A DNA stretch of 64,000 nt from Nostoc sp. ATCC 43529 (lineage in GTDB: Bacteria > Cyanobacteriota > Cyanobacteriia > Cyanobacteriales > Nostocaceae). The DNA is taken from NCBI GenBank assembly GCA_003326205.1, contig LWTK01000042.1, forward strand, positions 62,001 to 126,000, read 5' to 3'. Positions 18,581 to 27,403 of the stretch are shown in pieces. Under the pieces are notes generated by a model. That model worked only from the letters and a program-made list of their open reading frames with translations. It had not been told where the DNA came from and ran no database searches. The position numbers and the translations under genes were made by a program. The first letter of the stretch is position 1; the number at the start of each line of letters is the position of its first letter.

Positions 18581-19525
18581 GTGTCAAATCAGCGCGAACG
18601 CTTTTCTGGAGGGGATACTGACCGAGTATCTTTTACCCTTGCGCCCGGTGTGCGGCAAAAGGTAGATGATTTACTGCCGATATTGGGTGGCACTTTGGCG
18701 AAAGCTTTAAGGCGTTTAGTTGATTTGGGTTTAGATTTAGTTGACCTAGCTCAAAAAAGTGGTAAGCCGGTTCCTCAACCGGGTAGTTTGGAGCAGATGT
18801 TTTCTGGTTATACCTCTTTGGGCATAGAACTGATATTTGCGTGTGAATCCTTGGGTTTATCAGTACCAGAAGTGGGCCAGGTAGGGGTTTGGTTTGTAGA
18901 TAATCTCTCCCTTGGCTTGGGTGATATTGAGGGTATCAAGAAAGACAATGATTTTCAGGCATCACGTATATTTCGCTTAAGTCGAGAAATTCAAAAGTTT
19001 TTTCAGCAGCAGCTTAATGTCTTATCGGAAGACGAGTATGCTGCATTTCTGAAAAATTTGCATAGGGAAGCTGTTATTGGACAAGAGTTTGTAGCTGCTT
19101 GCCAGACGCTGGGTTGGCAACTGCCAGAGACAGGAAAGCTACAAGAGTGGTTGCAGGATTTGGTGGTGCGTTCGCACAGCGTCTCCGCAGTAGAATCGCA
19201 ATTATCAAACGAGTTATTAGAAGAATGCGATCGACTGGGGATAGAGCCGCCAAAACCTGGTGAGGTTGTAGCGTGGCTACAAAATACCCGCCCTGCGGTA
19301 TTTGAGCAGTCAATGCACGAACATAGGTTACCTTTTACGGATGATGGTTTGCCTTTAGGGGGGTCGCAACCTTTTTTGGAGCATTTACTTACACTAAATG
19401 CACCGCCAACTGAAGATGAGGAGTATGACATTGCTCATAGGTTTGGTGTAGACCCAGCGCATCTTAAGGATTTGATATCCCGCATGAGGTTTGACAAAAA
19501 CGGACAGACCAATAATTGTCATTAA
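18581..19525 (+). CDS. Hypothetical protein with RHH-like N-terminus
   Basis: The 314-residue protein opens with DRVSFTLAPGVRQKVDDLLPILGGTLAKALRRLVDLGLDLV, here described only as a possible ribbon-helix-helix fold: a beta strand followed by two helices. The rest is helical, with repeated units of the type ACESLGLSVPEVGQV, ACQTLGWQLPETGKL and ECDRLGIEPPKPGEV, each followed by a VWxxxN or WLQ helix, that is three degenerate repeats. It starts with GTG 18581 and faces the operator array. The next gene begins at its 3' end. A plasmid regulator or partition role is possible but unproved. An interspersed repeat seems to have inserted in frame near residue 198. Confidence 0.5.
   Translation: MSNQRERFSGGDTDRVSFTLAPGVRQKVDDLLPILGGTLAKALRRLVDLGLDLVDLAQKSGKPVPQPGSLEQMFSGYTSLGIELIFACESLGLSVPEVGQVGVWFVDNLSLGLGDIEGIKKDNDFQASRIFRLSREIQKFFQQQLNVLSEDEYAAFLKNLHREAVIGQEFVAACQTLGWQLPETGKLQEWLQDLVVRSHSVSAVESQLSNELLEECDRLGIEPPKPGEVVAWLQNTRPAVFEQSMHEHRLPFTDDGLPLGGSQPFLEHLLTLNAPPTEDEEYDIAHRFGVDPAHLKDLISRMRFDKNGQTNNCH
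19168..19199. repeat. Interspersed Nostoc-type palindromic repeat inside a CDS
   Basis: GCGTTCGCACAGCGTCTCC followed by GCAG and GAATCGC matches the short repeat family common between Nostoc genes. Here it sits in frame inside the 18581-19525 gene and encodes RSHSVSAVES between two of its degenerate repeats. Confidence 0.55.
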
Positions 19526-19542
19526 TAAGCTTGGGGCATAAA

Positions 19543-20340
19543 TGCATGGATGCCATTGAAGATTCTTCTGCGTTATGGGCTTTACTATGCAAGCCTGGAT
19601 GGGAAATTAAACCCAACCCAGTAAAGCATCTACTCAAAATTAAAGCTCCTGACTACCAGGAAGCATTAATGCTTTATACCAACTATCGAAAATTTCTAGC
19701 AATGTGGGCGGCATCCCTCGATTGTACCTGTGCTTTGATAGGAATTCAGGGGATGCGTGGGTCTGCATTCAAAATTATTGCAGCAACGCCAGCATCGCAG
19801 CAGAAGTTATACGAAGACTTGATTTTTGCGAGCTTACGAAAGTCGGTTAGTTGTGATTCAGAAAGACTAGTTGATCGGGAATTTGAGAATGATATCAGCA
19901 AGTATTCAGGGTTTTACATTGCCGAAACTTGTTTGCACCCTGAGCTTATACCAATTGTTGATGAAATATTTTCAAACCCAGACAAGAAACTTGCTTTAAC
20001 GCGAATGTCTGACAATTTGCAATTAATCGTGTCCGCATCAGCAGCACGGGCGATGAGTTCTGACTCACAAGATGTGGTGCGTCGCCGAACGACTGATTTT
20101 TGGCACGCTAGAGACTACGAATGTTTTTTGCAGATGTTCAAGCAAGATGGGGGAGCGGGGTTTGAAATTACTTACCAAGCAACAACCAATCTCCCAAAAA
20201 TTAATCCTTTGGCACCGTGGGCGCGGTTTACTACAAGCTATCGGTTTTTTGAAATTGATGTTGGCGATCGCACAGAAGTGTACCGTTTGGGCGAAGGTAA
20301 AGATATCACCCTAATCAGTCGTCCCAAGGTTGTTTCATAA
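19543..20340 (+). CDS. Hypothetical protein (265 aa)
   Basis: No family recognised. Mixed alpha/beta composition with two Trp-containing segments near the N-terminus (SSALWALLCKPGWEIKP) and a Cys-rich stretch (LDCTCALIG). There is no signal peptide and no convincing membrane segment. ATG 19543 is preferred; a TTG at 19516 overlaps the upstream gene. It sits between the RHH-like gene and a methyltransferase-like gene in the same direction with a 14-bp gap downstream, so the three are probably co-transcribed. Confidence 0.5.
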   Translation, partial: CMDAIEDSSALWALLCKPGWEIKPNPVKHLLKIKAPDYQEALMLYTNYRKFLAMWAASLDCTCALIGIQGMRGSAFKIIAATPASQQKLYEDLIFASLRKSVSCDSERLVDREFENDISKYSGFYIAETCLHPELIPIVDEIFSNPDKKLALTRMSDNLQLIVSASAARAMSSDSQDVVRRRTTDFWHARDYECFLQMFKQDGGAGFEITYQATTNLPKINPLAPWARFTTSYRFFEIDVGDRTEVYRLGEGKDITLISRPKVVS

Positions 20341-20354
20341 TATAGCGAGGTTTT

Positions 20355-21206
20355 ATGGCAGTAAGATTCCTAGAAAACAAGGGCAGTGGCAATATTCTAG
20401 AGATTAGTCGAGCTAGACTTTTGGAGCTTACCCCCAATGTTTATCCCCTGACTTGGGAAGCGATTCTTTCAGGTAACGGTGATAGTGCAGCTATCTTGGG
20501 TGCAGGTTTTGCCGAACGTGAAGTTTTTTTTGGTTTTGAGGGAGTTGACTTGACGCGCTACCAACTTCCGACAATCGACTGTTACGACATTGCTACTGAG
20601 CCGCCAGAAAAGTTTTTAGCTTTACGCAGCCAATACCCAAACCTACAGTTAAATTATTTTTGCGATCGCAATCTAGCAGAACTAGAATTGACAAAACTTT
20701 ACGCTCCAAATAGCCTGCGGCTAGTTTCGGTTCATGGAGTATTAGATTACTTACAACCACATACGGTTACAACAACATTACTTGATATCGTGAAGGTGCA
20801 GCCAGAAGCAATATCGATAAGGCTATTTTTAATGGGCAACCCGTGGTCGCGGAATTTTGCGAGTATAGAGCAACTAGCGATGGAATTAAATTCAATAGAA
20901 ATTACTACAAGTGGCTTAATCGAGTCGATTGATTTTGATATATTTTGTCGTACAGGTGTTGTGCAATTAAATATTTTAGACCAGGATAAAATTGAACATA
21001 ATTTGTTACCAAGTTACGGCGCATCTCATGTCATGCCTGATAAACTAGTTGGTTATTTCAATACTCAAGGATATCAGCTTGTTGCAACTGATGTGTACTC
21101 ACTTTCAAGTCAAGATTTGCAAGGGGATGAATCGCAAAATCACAATAGTAATAAAGATGTATTTTTAGATAACCCACATGGAATGTTGTTATTTTTTCAA
21201 CGATAG
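20355..21206 (+). CDS. Possible SAM-dependent methyltransferase-like protein
   Basis: The 283-residue protein has AAILGAGFAERE near residue 48, which resembles the glycine-rich SAM-binding loop of class I methyltransferases, followed at suitable spacing by TIDCYDIA and a later LRLVSVHGVLDYLQP strand-helix like motifs IV/V. No target-specific motif is visible. Start ATG 20355 lies 14 bp after the preceding stop, with GCGAGG nearby as a weak ribosome site. The Rossmann-like interpretation is tentative. Confidence 0.45.
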   Translation: MAVRFLENKGSGNILEISRARLLELTPNVYPLTWEAILSGNGDSAAILGAGFAEREVFFGFEGVDLTRYQLPTIDCYDIATEPPEKFLALRSQYPNLQLNYFCDRNLAELELTKLYAPNSLRLVSVHGVLDYLQPHTVTTTLLDIVKVQPEAISIRLFLMGNPWSRNFASIEQLAMELNSIEITTSGLIESIDFDIFCRTGVVQLNILDQDKIEHNLLPSYGASHVMPDKLVGYFNTQGYQLVATDVYSLSSQDLQGDESQNHNSNKDVFLDNPHGMLLFFQR

Positions 21207-21240
21207 AATACTCATTTGAATCGAGTTAATCAACGAATCT

Positions 21241-21277
21241 GCGTTAGCGACGAAGCTCCTCCCTTTGAGAGGCTCGC
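21241..21277. repeat. Interspersed palindromic repeat
   Basis: GCGTTAGCGACGAAGCTCC and the following AGAGGCTCGC belong to the same short repeat family seen at 19168, 24157, 24829 and 26423. It lies between the methyltransferase-like gene and the IS remnant. Confidence 0.5.
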
Positions 21278-21423
21278 ATAAATTCCCGCCTTACGATTCA
21301 GATTTTCAAATCAGCACTCCATCACCAGAAGCTATATCTTTTAGATAGCAGAGGATTTAAATATATCTGCAAAATTTTTGTAAATAATTCTACTTGCAGT
21401 TAACAAAATTAGGACTAGCCCTT

Positions 21424-22020
21424 TCAAGGTGTGTTATTTTCCAGTTTTTTCTGGTTTAGAATCTTAAAAGTTGAGACATGAGGTCGATTCTTGAGATAAG
21501 TCCGCTTTGGTTGAGGTTTTTTAAGACCTCGCGGATGACGACGAAAAGCCCTCAGCTTGACATGGCCTGCCAGATGTTTGAGAAGTTGCGATAATTCTAT
21601 GAAGGTGATGTTCTGAAAAACACACCATTTTTCAGGGGGAATCGCTATCAACATTGCATTTGCAACCTCAGACGGCAGATTTGTCAGAATTAAAATTTCT
21701 CTGTCCCCGTCACGATTAGGCTGCTTCAAACAGACCTTAATTCGTCGTGCTTTTAACAGTTGACCATCATCGGCACTCAAGACGATGTTTTGCTCAAATA
21801 CAGTACCACTATCGCTTTGACCTACTAACCAGAAATCATCAGTTGCTTGCCAAGGCATACTTTGATGCTGTCGAATAATAAAGTAGCCTTTGTGAGCGGC
21901 AACACCGAATAAGAACTTGAGTGTGCAAAAATTACGATCTGCAATCCAAACATCATCTTCTTCAACAGTTGGTAGTACCTCATCAAATAAAGAACGCTCC
22001 TGAGCATGGCCGTTTTGCAA
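21424..22020 (-). pseudogene. 3' fragment of an IS4-type transposase
   Basis: The open frame covers only the C-terminal half of an IS4-family DDE transposase. GHAQERSLFDEVLPTV and VWIADRNFCTLKFL mark the region around the second catalytic Asp, and the remainder matches the usual C-terminus ending in a basic, lysine-rich tail. The N-terminal half, with the first Asp, is missing: homology stops near 22010 where it abuts helicase-derived sequence. No terminal repeats are visible. It is therefore an inactive remnant. Confidence 0.75.
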
Positions 22021-22617
22021 GCGATCGCCATCATTGAACTAGCGAAGAAAGGCTGGGTCGAATCTATACCGAATCAGACACGCGCATGGGCCGTACTTGT
22101 ACATCAGCTACTAGCACTTACTCTCCAATTTGGTGGCATTAGCCCAGAACGCTGCTGGGGGCAACTCTCAGTAGTTCCTGATTTTTCAGGCATAACCCAC
22201 TCAGAATTTGAAATACTGATCAAACACATGATTCAGACAGAAGTTCAATCAAGCATCCAATTAGAAACAGATCGGGCGCTGTGGTGGACTTTCGCAGGTG
22301 GACAAGTTAATCACACCCTTAAATACGGTCTGCAATTTCACCATGATTGGAAGATTATCTCTGACAACTTCAAGTTAAAAATTGAAGGCGATAGTGTTGG
22401 TTATGCAACTTTAAGTTTAGCGATCGCTCAGATGAGTACTCCTACCTTTTGGGAAGCTCCAGCTACCCAGCGCTTCATCCTTTCGCAATTACCAGAATAT
22501 CGTCTAAGTAAGTTTCAGAGGGCGTTGCCAGAAGTGTATTCTCTAGAGATGGTTAGCAATTATTTGCTAGATATACCAGGAGTAATTAAATTTTTGAATT
22601 TAAATAAACTTGAATAA
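22010..22617 (+). pseudogene. C-terminal remnant of an Lhr-like DEAD/DEAH helicase
   Basis: About 200 residues resemble the C-terminal region of Lhr-type helicases: WVESIPNQTRAWAVLVHQLLALTLQFGGISPERCW is described here by its start and its LVHQLLALTLQ helix. No Walker motifs remain, since upstream sequence is replaced by the IS4 fragment at about 22010. The frame ends normally at 22617. Interpreted as a gene truncated by transposon insertion or deletion; it could be expressed from an outside promoter but would lack helicase activity. Confidence 0.6.
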
Positions 22618-23000
22618 TTTTATCTCAGTAACAAAGCCACTTTGAGCCAGATACCTTAGATGGAACTAAAATCAAGTCAAAGTTAAAAAGACTGTGGGTT
22701 GGGATCATCATCACCTACGCTTGTTATCAAAATTCCCTGTCTGCAAAAAATCCTTTCCAGTTTGATTTTGGGAATCAATGGTTCCTATGAAGCTAAAGAG
22801 TGCCCAAAACATCTGTGTAAAATATTGTGGCATCTGCACGAAAAAGAAATTTGTATCGAAAAAGATAAATTCCTCAGCAAGGGACTCGTATTTTCCATAG
22901 ATTTGCTGTATCTTGTTTATTTCGTGCAATTATTAACACCCAATTTCTCACAACTTTGCTGTCATCCAGATTTTCAGCCAATGCCTTTGGGGAGCAGTGA
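22618..23000. other. Intergenic stretch without a clear gene
   Basis: Short open frames on both strands overlap here (22699-23004 plus, 22711-22929 minus). Neither shows family signal or usual composition, so I annotate none. Confidence 0.5.
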
Positions 23001-23285
23001 ATGAAAACTTTTAATAGAATAGACATGAAGATCATCAAAAAATCCGACAAGCTGACTCTGAAGAAAATGATGGAAATCCAACACGCTGAAGACCAAAATC
23101 TTCAAGCTGATACCGTCAATTCTTCAGCCCCTGTGGTTGATGAGCAACCAGCAGCAATTCCAGTGGCTAGAGTTCCTGACTATATTCCATTCTTTGACAA
23201 TCCTCCAGTACAGTCTGTTGGCAACTCTGGCTGGCAGATTTCTGACATTTGGCGGGATATCCGGGTGGATGATTTTTGTGGGTGA
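23001..23285 (+). CDS. Small hypothetical protein (94 aa)
   Basis: Starts with ATG preceded by GGGGAGCAG as a possible ribosome site. The N-terminus is basic (KIIKKSDKLTLKK), the middle acidic and Ala/Pro-rich, the C-terminus Trp-containing (WQISDIWRDIRVDDFCG). This looks like a small soluble protein or peptide precursor, but I know no family. It may also be a gene fragment. Confidence 0.35.
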   Translation: MKTFNRIDMKIIKKSDKLTLKKMMEIQHAEDQNLQADTVNSSAPVVDEQPAAIPVARVPDYIPFFDNPPVQSVGNSGWQISDIWRDIRVDDFCG

Positions 23286-23454
23286 TACTCCTGATAAACA
23301 TAGGCAAAAAATAATACGTTACTCTTGTAGTGTACGTACTGTCACAAACAGGAGTTGCTCTTTGGTAAAGAAGCCTACCAAATAATCAACGATAGCATTA
23401 AAGTTGAGTGCGTAGACGTTTAGGCGGCAAGGCGATAGACATTGCAATGGCTCA

Positions 23455-24096
23455 ATGGGTAAACGAAAGAGAAAACATTACAATACATCCTTCCCTTGGA
23501 TGGTAGAAGAAGAAAATCTGTTCATTGCAAAGACTGGTAACGAAATAGTTACAGATGCTGGATGGGAGAAAATTTCATTTGAAGAAGCGAGAAAACTATT
23601 TAGTCCCGAAACATTTCAAGAATGGTACGAACTGTTTCTAGAAAATACAGATATCTCGGAAATACTTTCAGAATCTAACGTAGATATAGATTTAGATGAT
23701 GAATCAGCAATAGATAAATTTTTACAAAGGAGCAACTGGACACCAAAACAAGTCAATTTAGTTGTAGCGAAGGCTATCTATAAAAATCATGCCTGGGTGA
23801 GAGCATTGCTGATTTCTACACCTGATGTTGAAGAACCCTACTTTCAAAATTATGAAATGGAGGCAATTCGTTTAGGAGTCCAATTGCGGAAATACATCAA
23901 AGAAGATATTCCAGTAATTAATGACTGCAAGAATGCTGTCAGACATTTACATGGGAGATATGCCCTCATTGGCTGGCAACCAAGAAATTGTGTGACAGCA
24001 GCTCACAACCTAAAAATATCTCAAGCTACTAAGGTTTACAATGAACTTCTCTGGGATGAAGATTGGATAGATGAAGAAGACTGTTCAGGAGATTGA
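23455..24096 (+). CDS. Hypothetical protein (213 aa)
   Basis: No family recognised. An acidic, largely helical soluble protein with a very basic start (GKRKRKHYN) and an acidic end (WDEDWIDEEDCSGD). No membrane segment or metal-binding motif is evident. It is isolated, with repeats downstream, in the accessory zone. Start ATG 23455. Confidence 0.5.
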   Translation: MGKRKRKHYNTSFPWMVEEENLFIAKTGNEIVTDAGWEKISFEEARKLFSPETFQEWYELFLENTDISEILSESNVDIDLDDESAIDKFLQRSNWTPKQVNLVVAKAIYKNHAWVRALLISTPDVEEPYFQNYEMEAIRLGVQLRKYIKEDIPVINDCKNAVRHLHGRYALIGWQPRNCVTAAHNLKISQATKVYNELLWDEDWIDEEDCSGD

Positions 24097-24156
24097 CAGC
24101 TTTGATGATATCGTTGAAGTGACTTGGCTTTTGCTAGACAATGATTGCGTCTAGAA

Positions 24157-24186
24157 GCGATGCCTACGGCGGGCTACGCCTACGCA
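24157..24186. repeat. Interspersed palindromic repeat
   Basis: GCGATGCCTACGGC and GGGCTACGCCTACGC form a short imperfect dyad of the type scattered in Nostoc genomes. Confidence 0.55.
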
Positions 24187-24304
24187 CTTAGGTGCGGTTT
24201 GCTTAAGTAATCAACGATAATAAATGTACTCCCGGCTCCTGCTCATCGCCCCACTAATTCTGTTAAAATCGCGTCTTCCAGCACGTAAATTTTGAGGCAG
24301 TGCC

Positions 24305-24790
24305 ATGTGTGCAAAGGGATTTGGGCAATCTCAACCTACTAAAATCGATAAACTTATTGAATCTGCGGTGCGTTATTGCCACAAGCGACACCCAGAAGCC
24401 TTAGACAGCATCTTTGATTATCTACCTGTCAACCTCAACCAACGAGTAGTAACGGGTATTTTGGCAGCATTGCAGAAAGATATTGACACTTTGAGTTGGT
24501 TTTGCGGTTACATGGCATCAGAAATAAACCGCAGTGAGGACAACCAAAAGCCTCATCATCCCATCGCGGAACTTAGCAAAACTCTGATTACATCGGGGAT
24601 GGAACCCTTTACTGATTTTATGCCTTACCTAGGTTGCCGCATCGTTATACTCAATTCGGAAAAATTTGAATCATTGCCAGAGTCAGTTCAAGCTGTGGTG
24701 CAGCAGGCTTTTGACATCAAGGAAAGTACTGGGAAAGAGGCACAAAGGATAAATGATACCTTGCTGCAAGAGTTGGTGGTTCAGGAATAA
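24305..24790 (+). CDS. Hypothetical protein (161 aa)
   Basis: Helical soluble protein of unknown family starting at ATG 24305 with MCAKGFGQ. Segments such as IDTLSWFCGYMASEINR and SVQAVVQQAFDIKES look amphipathic. It sits alone between two interspersed repeats. Confidence 0.5.
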   Translation: MCAKGFGQSQPTKIDKLIESAVRYCHKRHPEALDSIFDYLPVNLNQRVVTGILAALQKDIDTLSWFCGYMASEINRSEDNQKPHHPIAELSKTLITSGMEPFTDFMPYLGCRIVILNSEKFESLPESVQAVVQQAFDIKESTGKEAQRINDTLLQELVVQE

Positions 24791-24828
24791 AAAATTGAAT
24801 AACAGGAATTGTGGTAAGCGCCAGCTAT

Positions 24829-24886
24829 ATCGCTCTTCATTGAAGCGAACGCGAGTAGCGTCTCGTAGAGACGAAAAAAGAGCGAT
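24829..24886. repeat. Nested palindromic repeat
   Basis: Outer arms ATCGCTCTT (24829-24837) and AAGAGCGAT (24878-24886) enclose an inner hairpin CGTCTC-GTA-GAGACG (24859-24873). It directly follows the 161-residue gene, so it may also act in transcript ending. Confidence 0.6.
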
Positions 24887-24974
24887 CGCACCTACAAATG
24901 ATTAACTGTGATGCATAAGTTGTTAGATTATTTCAGTTAAATATATATATTCAATAACCAACACAGAATCACCT

Positions 24975-25178
24975 ATGAAACTCGCTAACCCGCTCAATTT
25001 TGCAAATCTTGTTGGTTCTATTTTACTACCTAGAATCGCTAACAATCAAACAGCTACTTATAACAAAAGTGAAACATCAATTACTTTACCCAGTAATCCC
25101 ATAAATATCAATTCCCTGCAACCCTTTGGTACTGCTATTATTGCTTATTACATGATGGGTATTGGCAACTTTGAATAA
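24975..25178 (+). CDS. Possible small membrane-associated peptide (67 aa)
   Basis: MKLANPLNFANLVGSILLP gives a mildly hydrophobic start and PFGTAIIAYYMMGIG a second hydrophobic segment. No family is known. The ATG is not preceded by a clear ribosome site, so this may be a chance frame. Confidence 0.25.
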   Translation: MKLANPLNFANLVGSILLPRIANNQTATYNKSETSITLPSNPININSLQPFGTAIIAYYMMGIGNFE

Positions 25179-25356
25179 AGCATAGTTTCAGTACAGACTT
25201 TGAAAAACTACTTTACCTCTCCAACCTTGCAGGGGCTTTTAATTGGTGCATTAATTATTAAAATCAACATTATATTAATCCAGAAAATAGAGACATATTG
25301 GAAAAGTTAAAGCACACTAGTAAGAGCAACTTTAACTATTCAGTAATGGTGTGGCA

Positions 25357-26289
25357 ATGTGGCTAAAATATGGTGTAAATGAAGAAGGTATCTTGATATG
25401 TATTGAAGATATCAACAGGGGCAAGACTTCACTTAAGTGTCCTTACTGTAATAGCAGTCTAACTGCTAAAAAAGGCAAGGTGAAGGAGCATCATTTTGCT
25501 CATAATGAAGAAACCTGCCGCCCCATAGCTAACCGAGAATTCCCTACTCTGCCACTCTATGACAATTTCAACGTTCAATTATCTGGCAAAGATTTGGCAC
25601 AGTTAAAGCTGCTTTGGCAGGAGTACGGAGCCAAAAATTACCCTATTAGTTCCTACTTAATTACTTCTGGTTTACTCAAAGCAGGAGTGTTAAGAAAAAA
25701 CCTATACTTAACCCCACCTGAGTATGAATTTAGTGATTTAGGTAAAATTCCCGTTGGAGCGCTAGAGTTTGCGCGGTTCAATGATGTACAGGAGCCACTA
25801 TTACTTAAAAAACTGCTGAAACTTGAGCTAGCTTTTAAACACGCCGAATACAAAAATGCTCCAGATTTAGCATATCGATTTACTGATTTGAAGCTGTATC
25901 GCGCTCAACTTCAACGTATTCTATCTTCTAGTCTGTATTTTTTAGAGATTGAAACTAATATTGAAATTATCTACAAAATAGGAGTAACCACTAGACCCGT
26001 TCTCAAGCGAGTAGCAGAAGTAAAAATTAATTTGCTTGCTCATTATTCGAGTGCTGCTATTAAAGTATTAGGAACTTGGGAACACAGGGGAAATATTGAA
26101 TTATATTTCAAACACCGTTATCAAAGCTTTAATCATCCCATAGGGAGTTTAACTGAGTACTATAAATTTAATGCTGAGGATACCGAAATGGTACTGCGTG
26201 ACCTACAGCAAATGCAACCTAAAATACTATCTCAAGATGAAAAAAATATTCTTGAGGAGAATTCTAGCTGGGAGCAAATTGCTGTGTAG
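25357..26289 (+). CDS. CoiA-like zinc domain fused to a GIY-YIG-type domain
   Basis: The N-terminal 60 residues resemble competence protein CoiA: CPYCNSSLTAKKGKVKEHHFAH combines a CxxC zinc knuckle with the HFAH motif before a nuclease domain. The C-terminal third resembles a GIY-YIG/T5orf172-type domain: YFLEIETNIEIIYKIGVTTRP gives the paired strands and Arg, and ELYFKHRYQSF the distal helix. The linker is unassigned. CoiA domains help DNA recombination during transformation, so this may process incoming or mobile DNA. ATG 25357 is preferred; GTG 25351 is two codons upstream. Confidence 0.6.
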   Translation: MWLKYGVNEEGILICIEDINRGKTSLKCPYCNSSLTAKKGKVKEHHFAHNEETCRPIANREFPTLPLYDNFNVQLSGKDLAQLKLLWQEYGAKNYPISSYLITSGLLKAGVLRKNLYLTPPEYEFSDLGKIPVGALEFARFNDVQEPLLLKKLLKLELAFKHAEYKNAPDLAYRFTDLKLYRAQLQRILSSSLYFLEIETNIEIIYKIGVTTRPVLKRVAEVKINLLAHYSSAAIKVLGTWEHRGNIELYFKHRYQSFNHPIGSLTEYYKFNAEDTEMVLRDLQQMQPKILSQDEKNILEENSSWEQIAV

Positions 26290-26422
26290 TATTCTCATAA
26301 TCTCGTAGCAAAATCTAATTAATTACCAAATAAAAATAATTATTTTATTGCTATATCTCTAAATACTCTACCACTGATGATAAGGCGAATGCCGACTCTT
26401 GATACAGCAGTATTTACCGAGG

Positions 26423-26457
26423 AGCGATGGCGTAACCGCCCAGCGTAGCTGATCGCA
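26423..26457. repeat. Interspersed palindromic repeat
   Basis: GCGATGGCGTAACCGCC followed by CAGCGTAGCTGATCGC is another copy of the scattered repeat class. Confidence 0.45.
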
Positions 26458-26488
26458 GTGGTCAAGTGGTCAAGTGCATTACTTGAGA

Positions 26489-26839
26489 CTATGCACTCAT
26501 AGATTCAGAAGCTAGCAAACCCGACATCTCCAATACTCGCTGTGACCAAGTAGACGCAACAGATGCAATATCTGTAATTTCCATTGATTTGTCCCAAACA
26601 TTAATCCAGTTTTGTAATAAGTCTTGGAGTTGATTTAATTCAACATTATTTATTTCACTTTTTTGTTGTATTAAAGACACGTACAACAAACTTTCTGACA
26701 ACAATATTGGAACTAATTCACGAATTGCACTCTTTTGTGACCAAGAGTTAAGGCGTGCCAAACTAGCTGCCAATTCTCCTAATTGTTGCGCGTGGGGTTG
26801 ACGTAAAAAACTCGCTTCAATTGCACTCCAGTTAGGCAT
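26489..26839 (-). CDS. Hypothetical helical protein paired with DUF5674
   Basis: A 116-residue all-helical protein of unknown family. Its ATG at 26839 overlaps the stop of the DUF5674 gene by one base (TAATG), so translation is probably coupled and the products likely act together. The sequence shows no catalytic motif. A small two-gene unit of this kind could be a toxin-antitoxin or regulatory pair, but nothing here proves that. Confidence 0.55.
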   Translation of the reverse strand: MPNWSAIEASFLRQPHAQQLGELAASLARLNSWSQKSAIRELVPILLSESLLYVSLIQQKSEINNVELNQLQDLLQNWINVWDKSMEITDIASVASTWSQRVLEMSGLLASESMSA

Positions 26840-27174
26840 TACAATCCTCCTAGCAATTGCTTGGTAATTTGGCTAACTTGTTCTCGAATTTGGTTAGACT
26901 GTATTATCATACTACGGTTATTCTGGCTTGGGCGAATGTTGATGATTGACTCAAACACGATTTCTTGAGTCAAAGGAGACCAATCCACACCCCAAATATC
27001 TCGTTGTCTGCTACCGTCTTTGAGTAACTCTTGTTCGCATTCGTAATGGCGAACGCCACCACCTGCAAGAATTTTGCGTTCGATGTCTACTGCTATTTTA
27101 ATGAATACATCCCAAGTTTTCACCATTTCGTCTATTTCTTCACGACTAGCAGGCTCACGGATTATTAAAATCAA
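26839..27174 (-). CDS. DUF5674 family protein
   Basis: The 111-residue sequence matches DUF5674 as I remember it: ILIIREPASREEIDEMVK at the start, IERKILAGGGVRHYECEQ in the middle and DIWGVDWSPLTQEIVFESIINIRP near the end, again cited in parts only. It starts with TTG 27174. Function of the family is unknown. It is the first gene of a two-gene unit, coupled to the helical protein that follows. Confidence 0.7.
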   Translation of the reverse strand: MILIIREPASREEIDEMVKTWDVFIKIAVDIERKILAGGGVRHYECEQELLKDGSRQRDIWGVDWSPLTQEIVFESIINIRPSQNNRSMIIQSNQIREQVSQITKQLLGGL

Positions 27175-27403
27175 TTGAATTTAGTCCCAAGCGGCAATTA
27201 ACAAGATCATTCCATAGATTAGTGAATCACGCTAAACAATTGAACATCCCCAACTGAGTAATTTTATCTGTGGTGTTGTGGCAAGACATGGAGAATACAC
27301 TCTTGAAATCGACTTAAGTTACTAAAGTACTTTGTAGTAACTTTGTGGGCGTTTTTATCTTTCGCTTATATCCCCCAAATTTAGCAAAGCGCATTCGGGG
27401 GCT

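Noticed and set aside
22699-23004. 101-codon plus frame before the small gene at 23001
   Set aside because: No domain, unusual composition, and an equally long frame on the other strand; treated as non-coding.
27370-27397. CCCCC/GGGGG inverted repeat as terminator of the peroxiredoxin-like gene
   Set aside because: Stem is imperfect, the loop long and no U-run follows; left unassigned.
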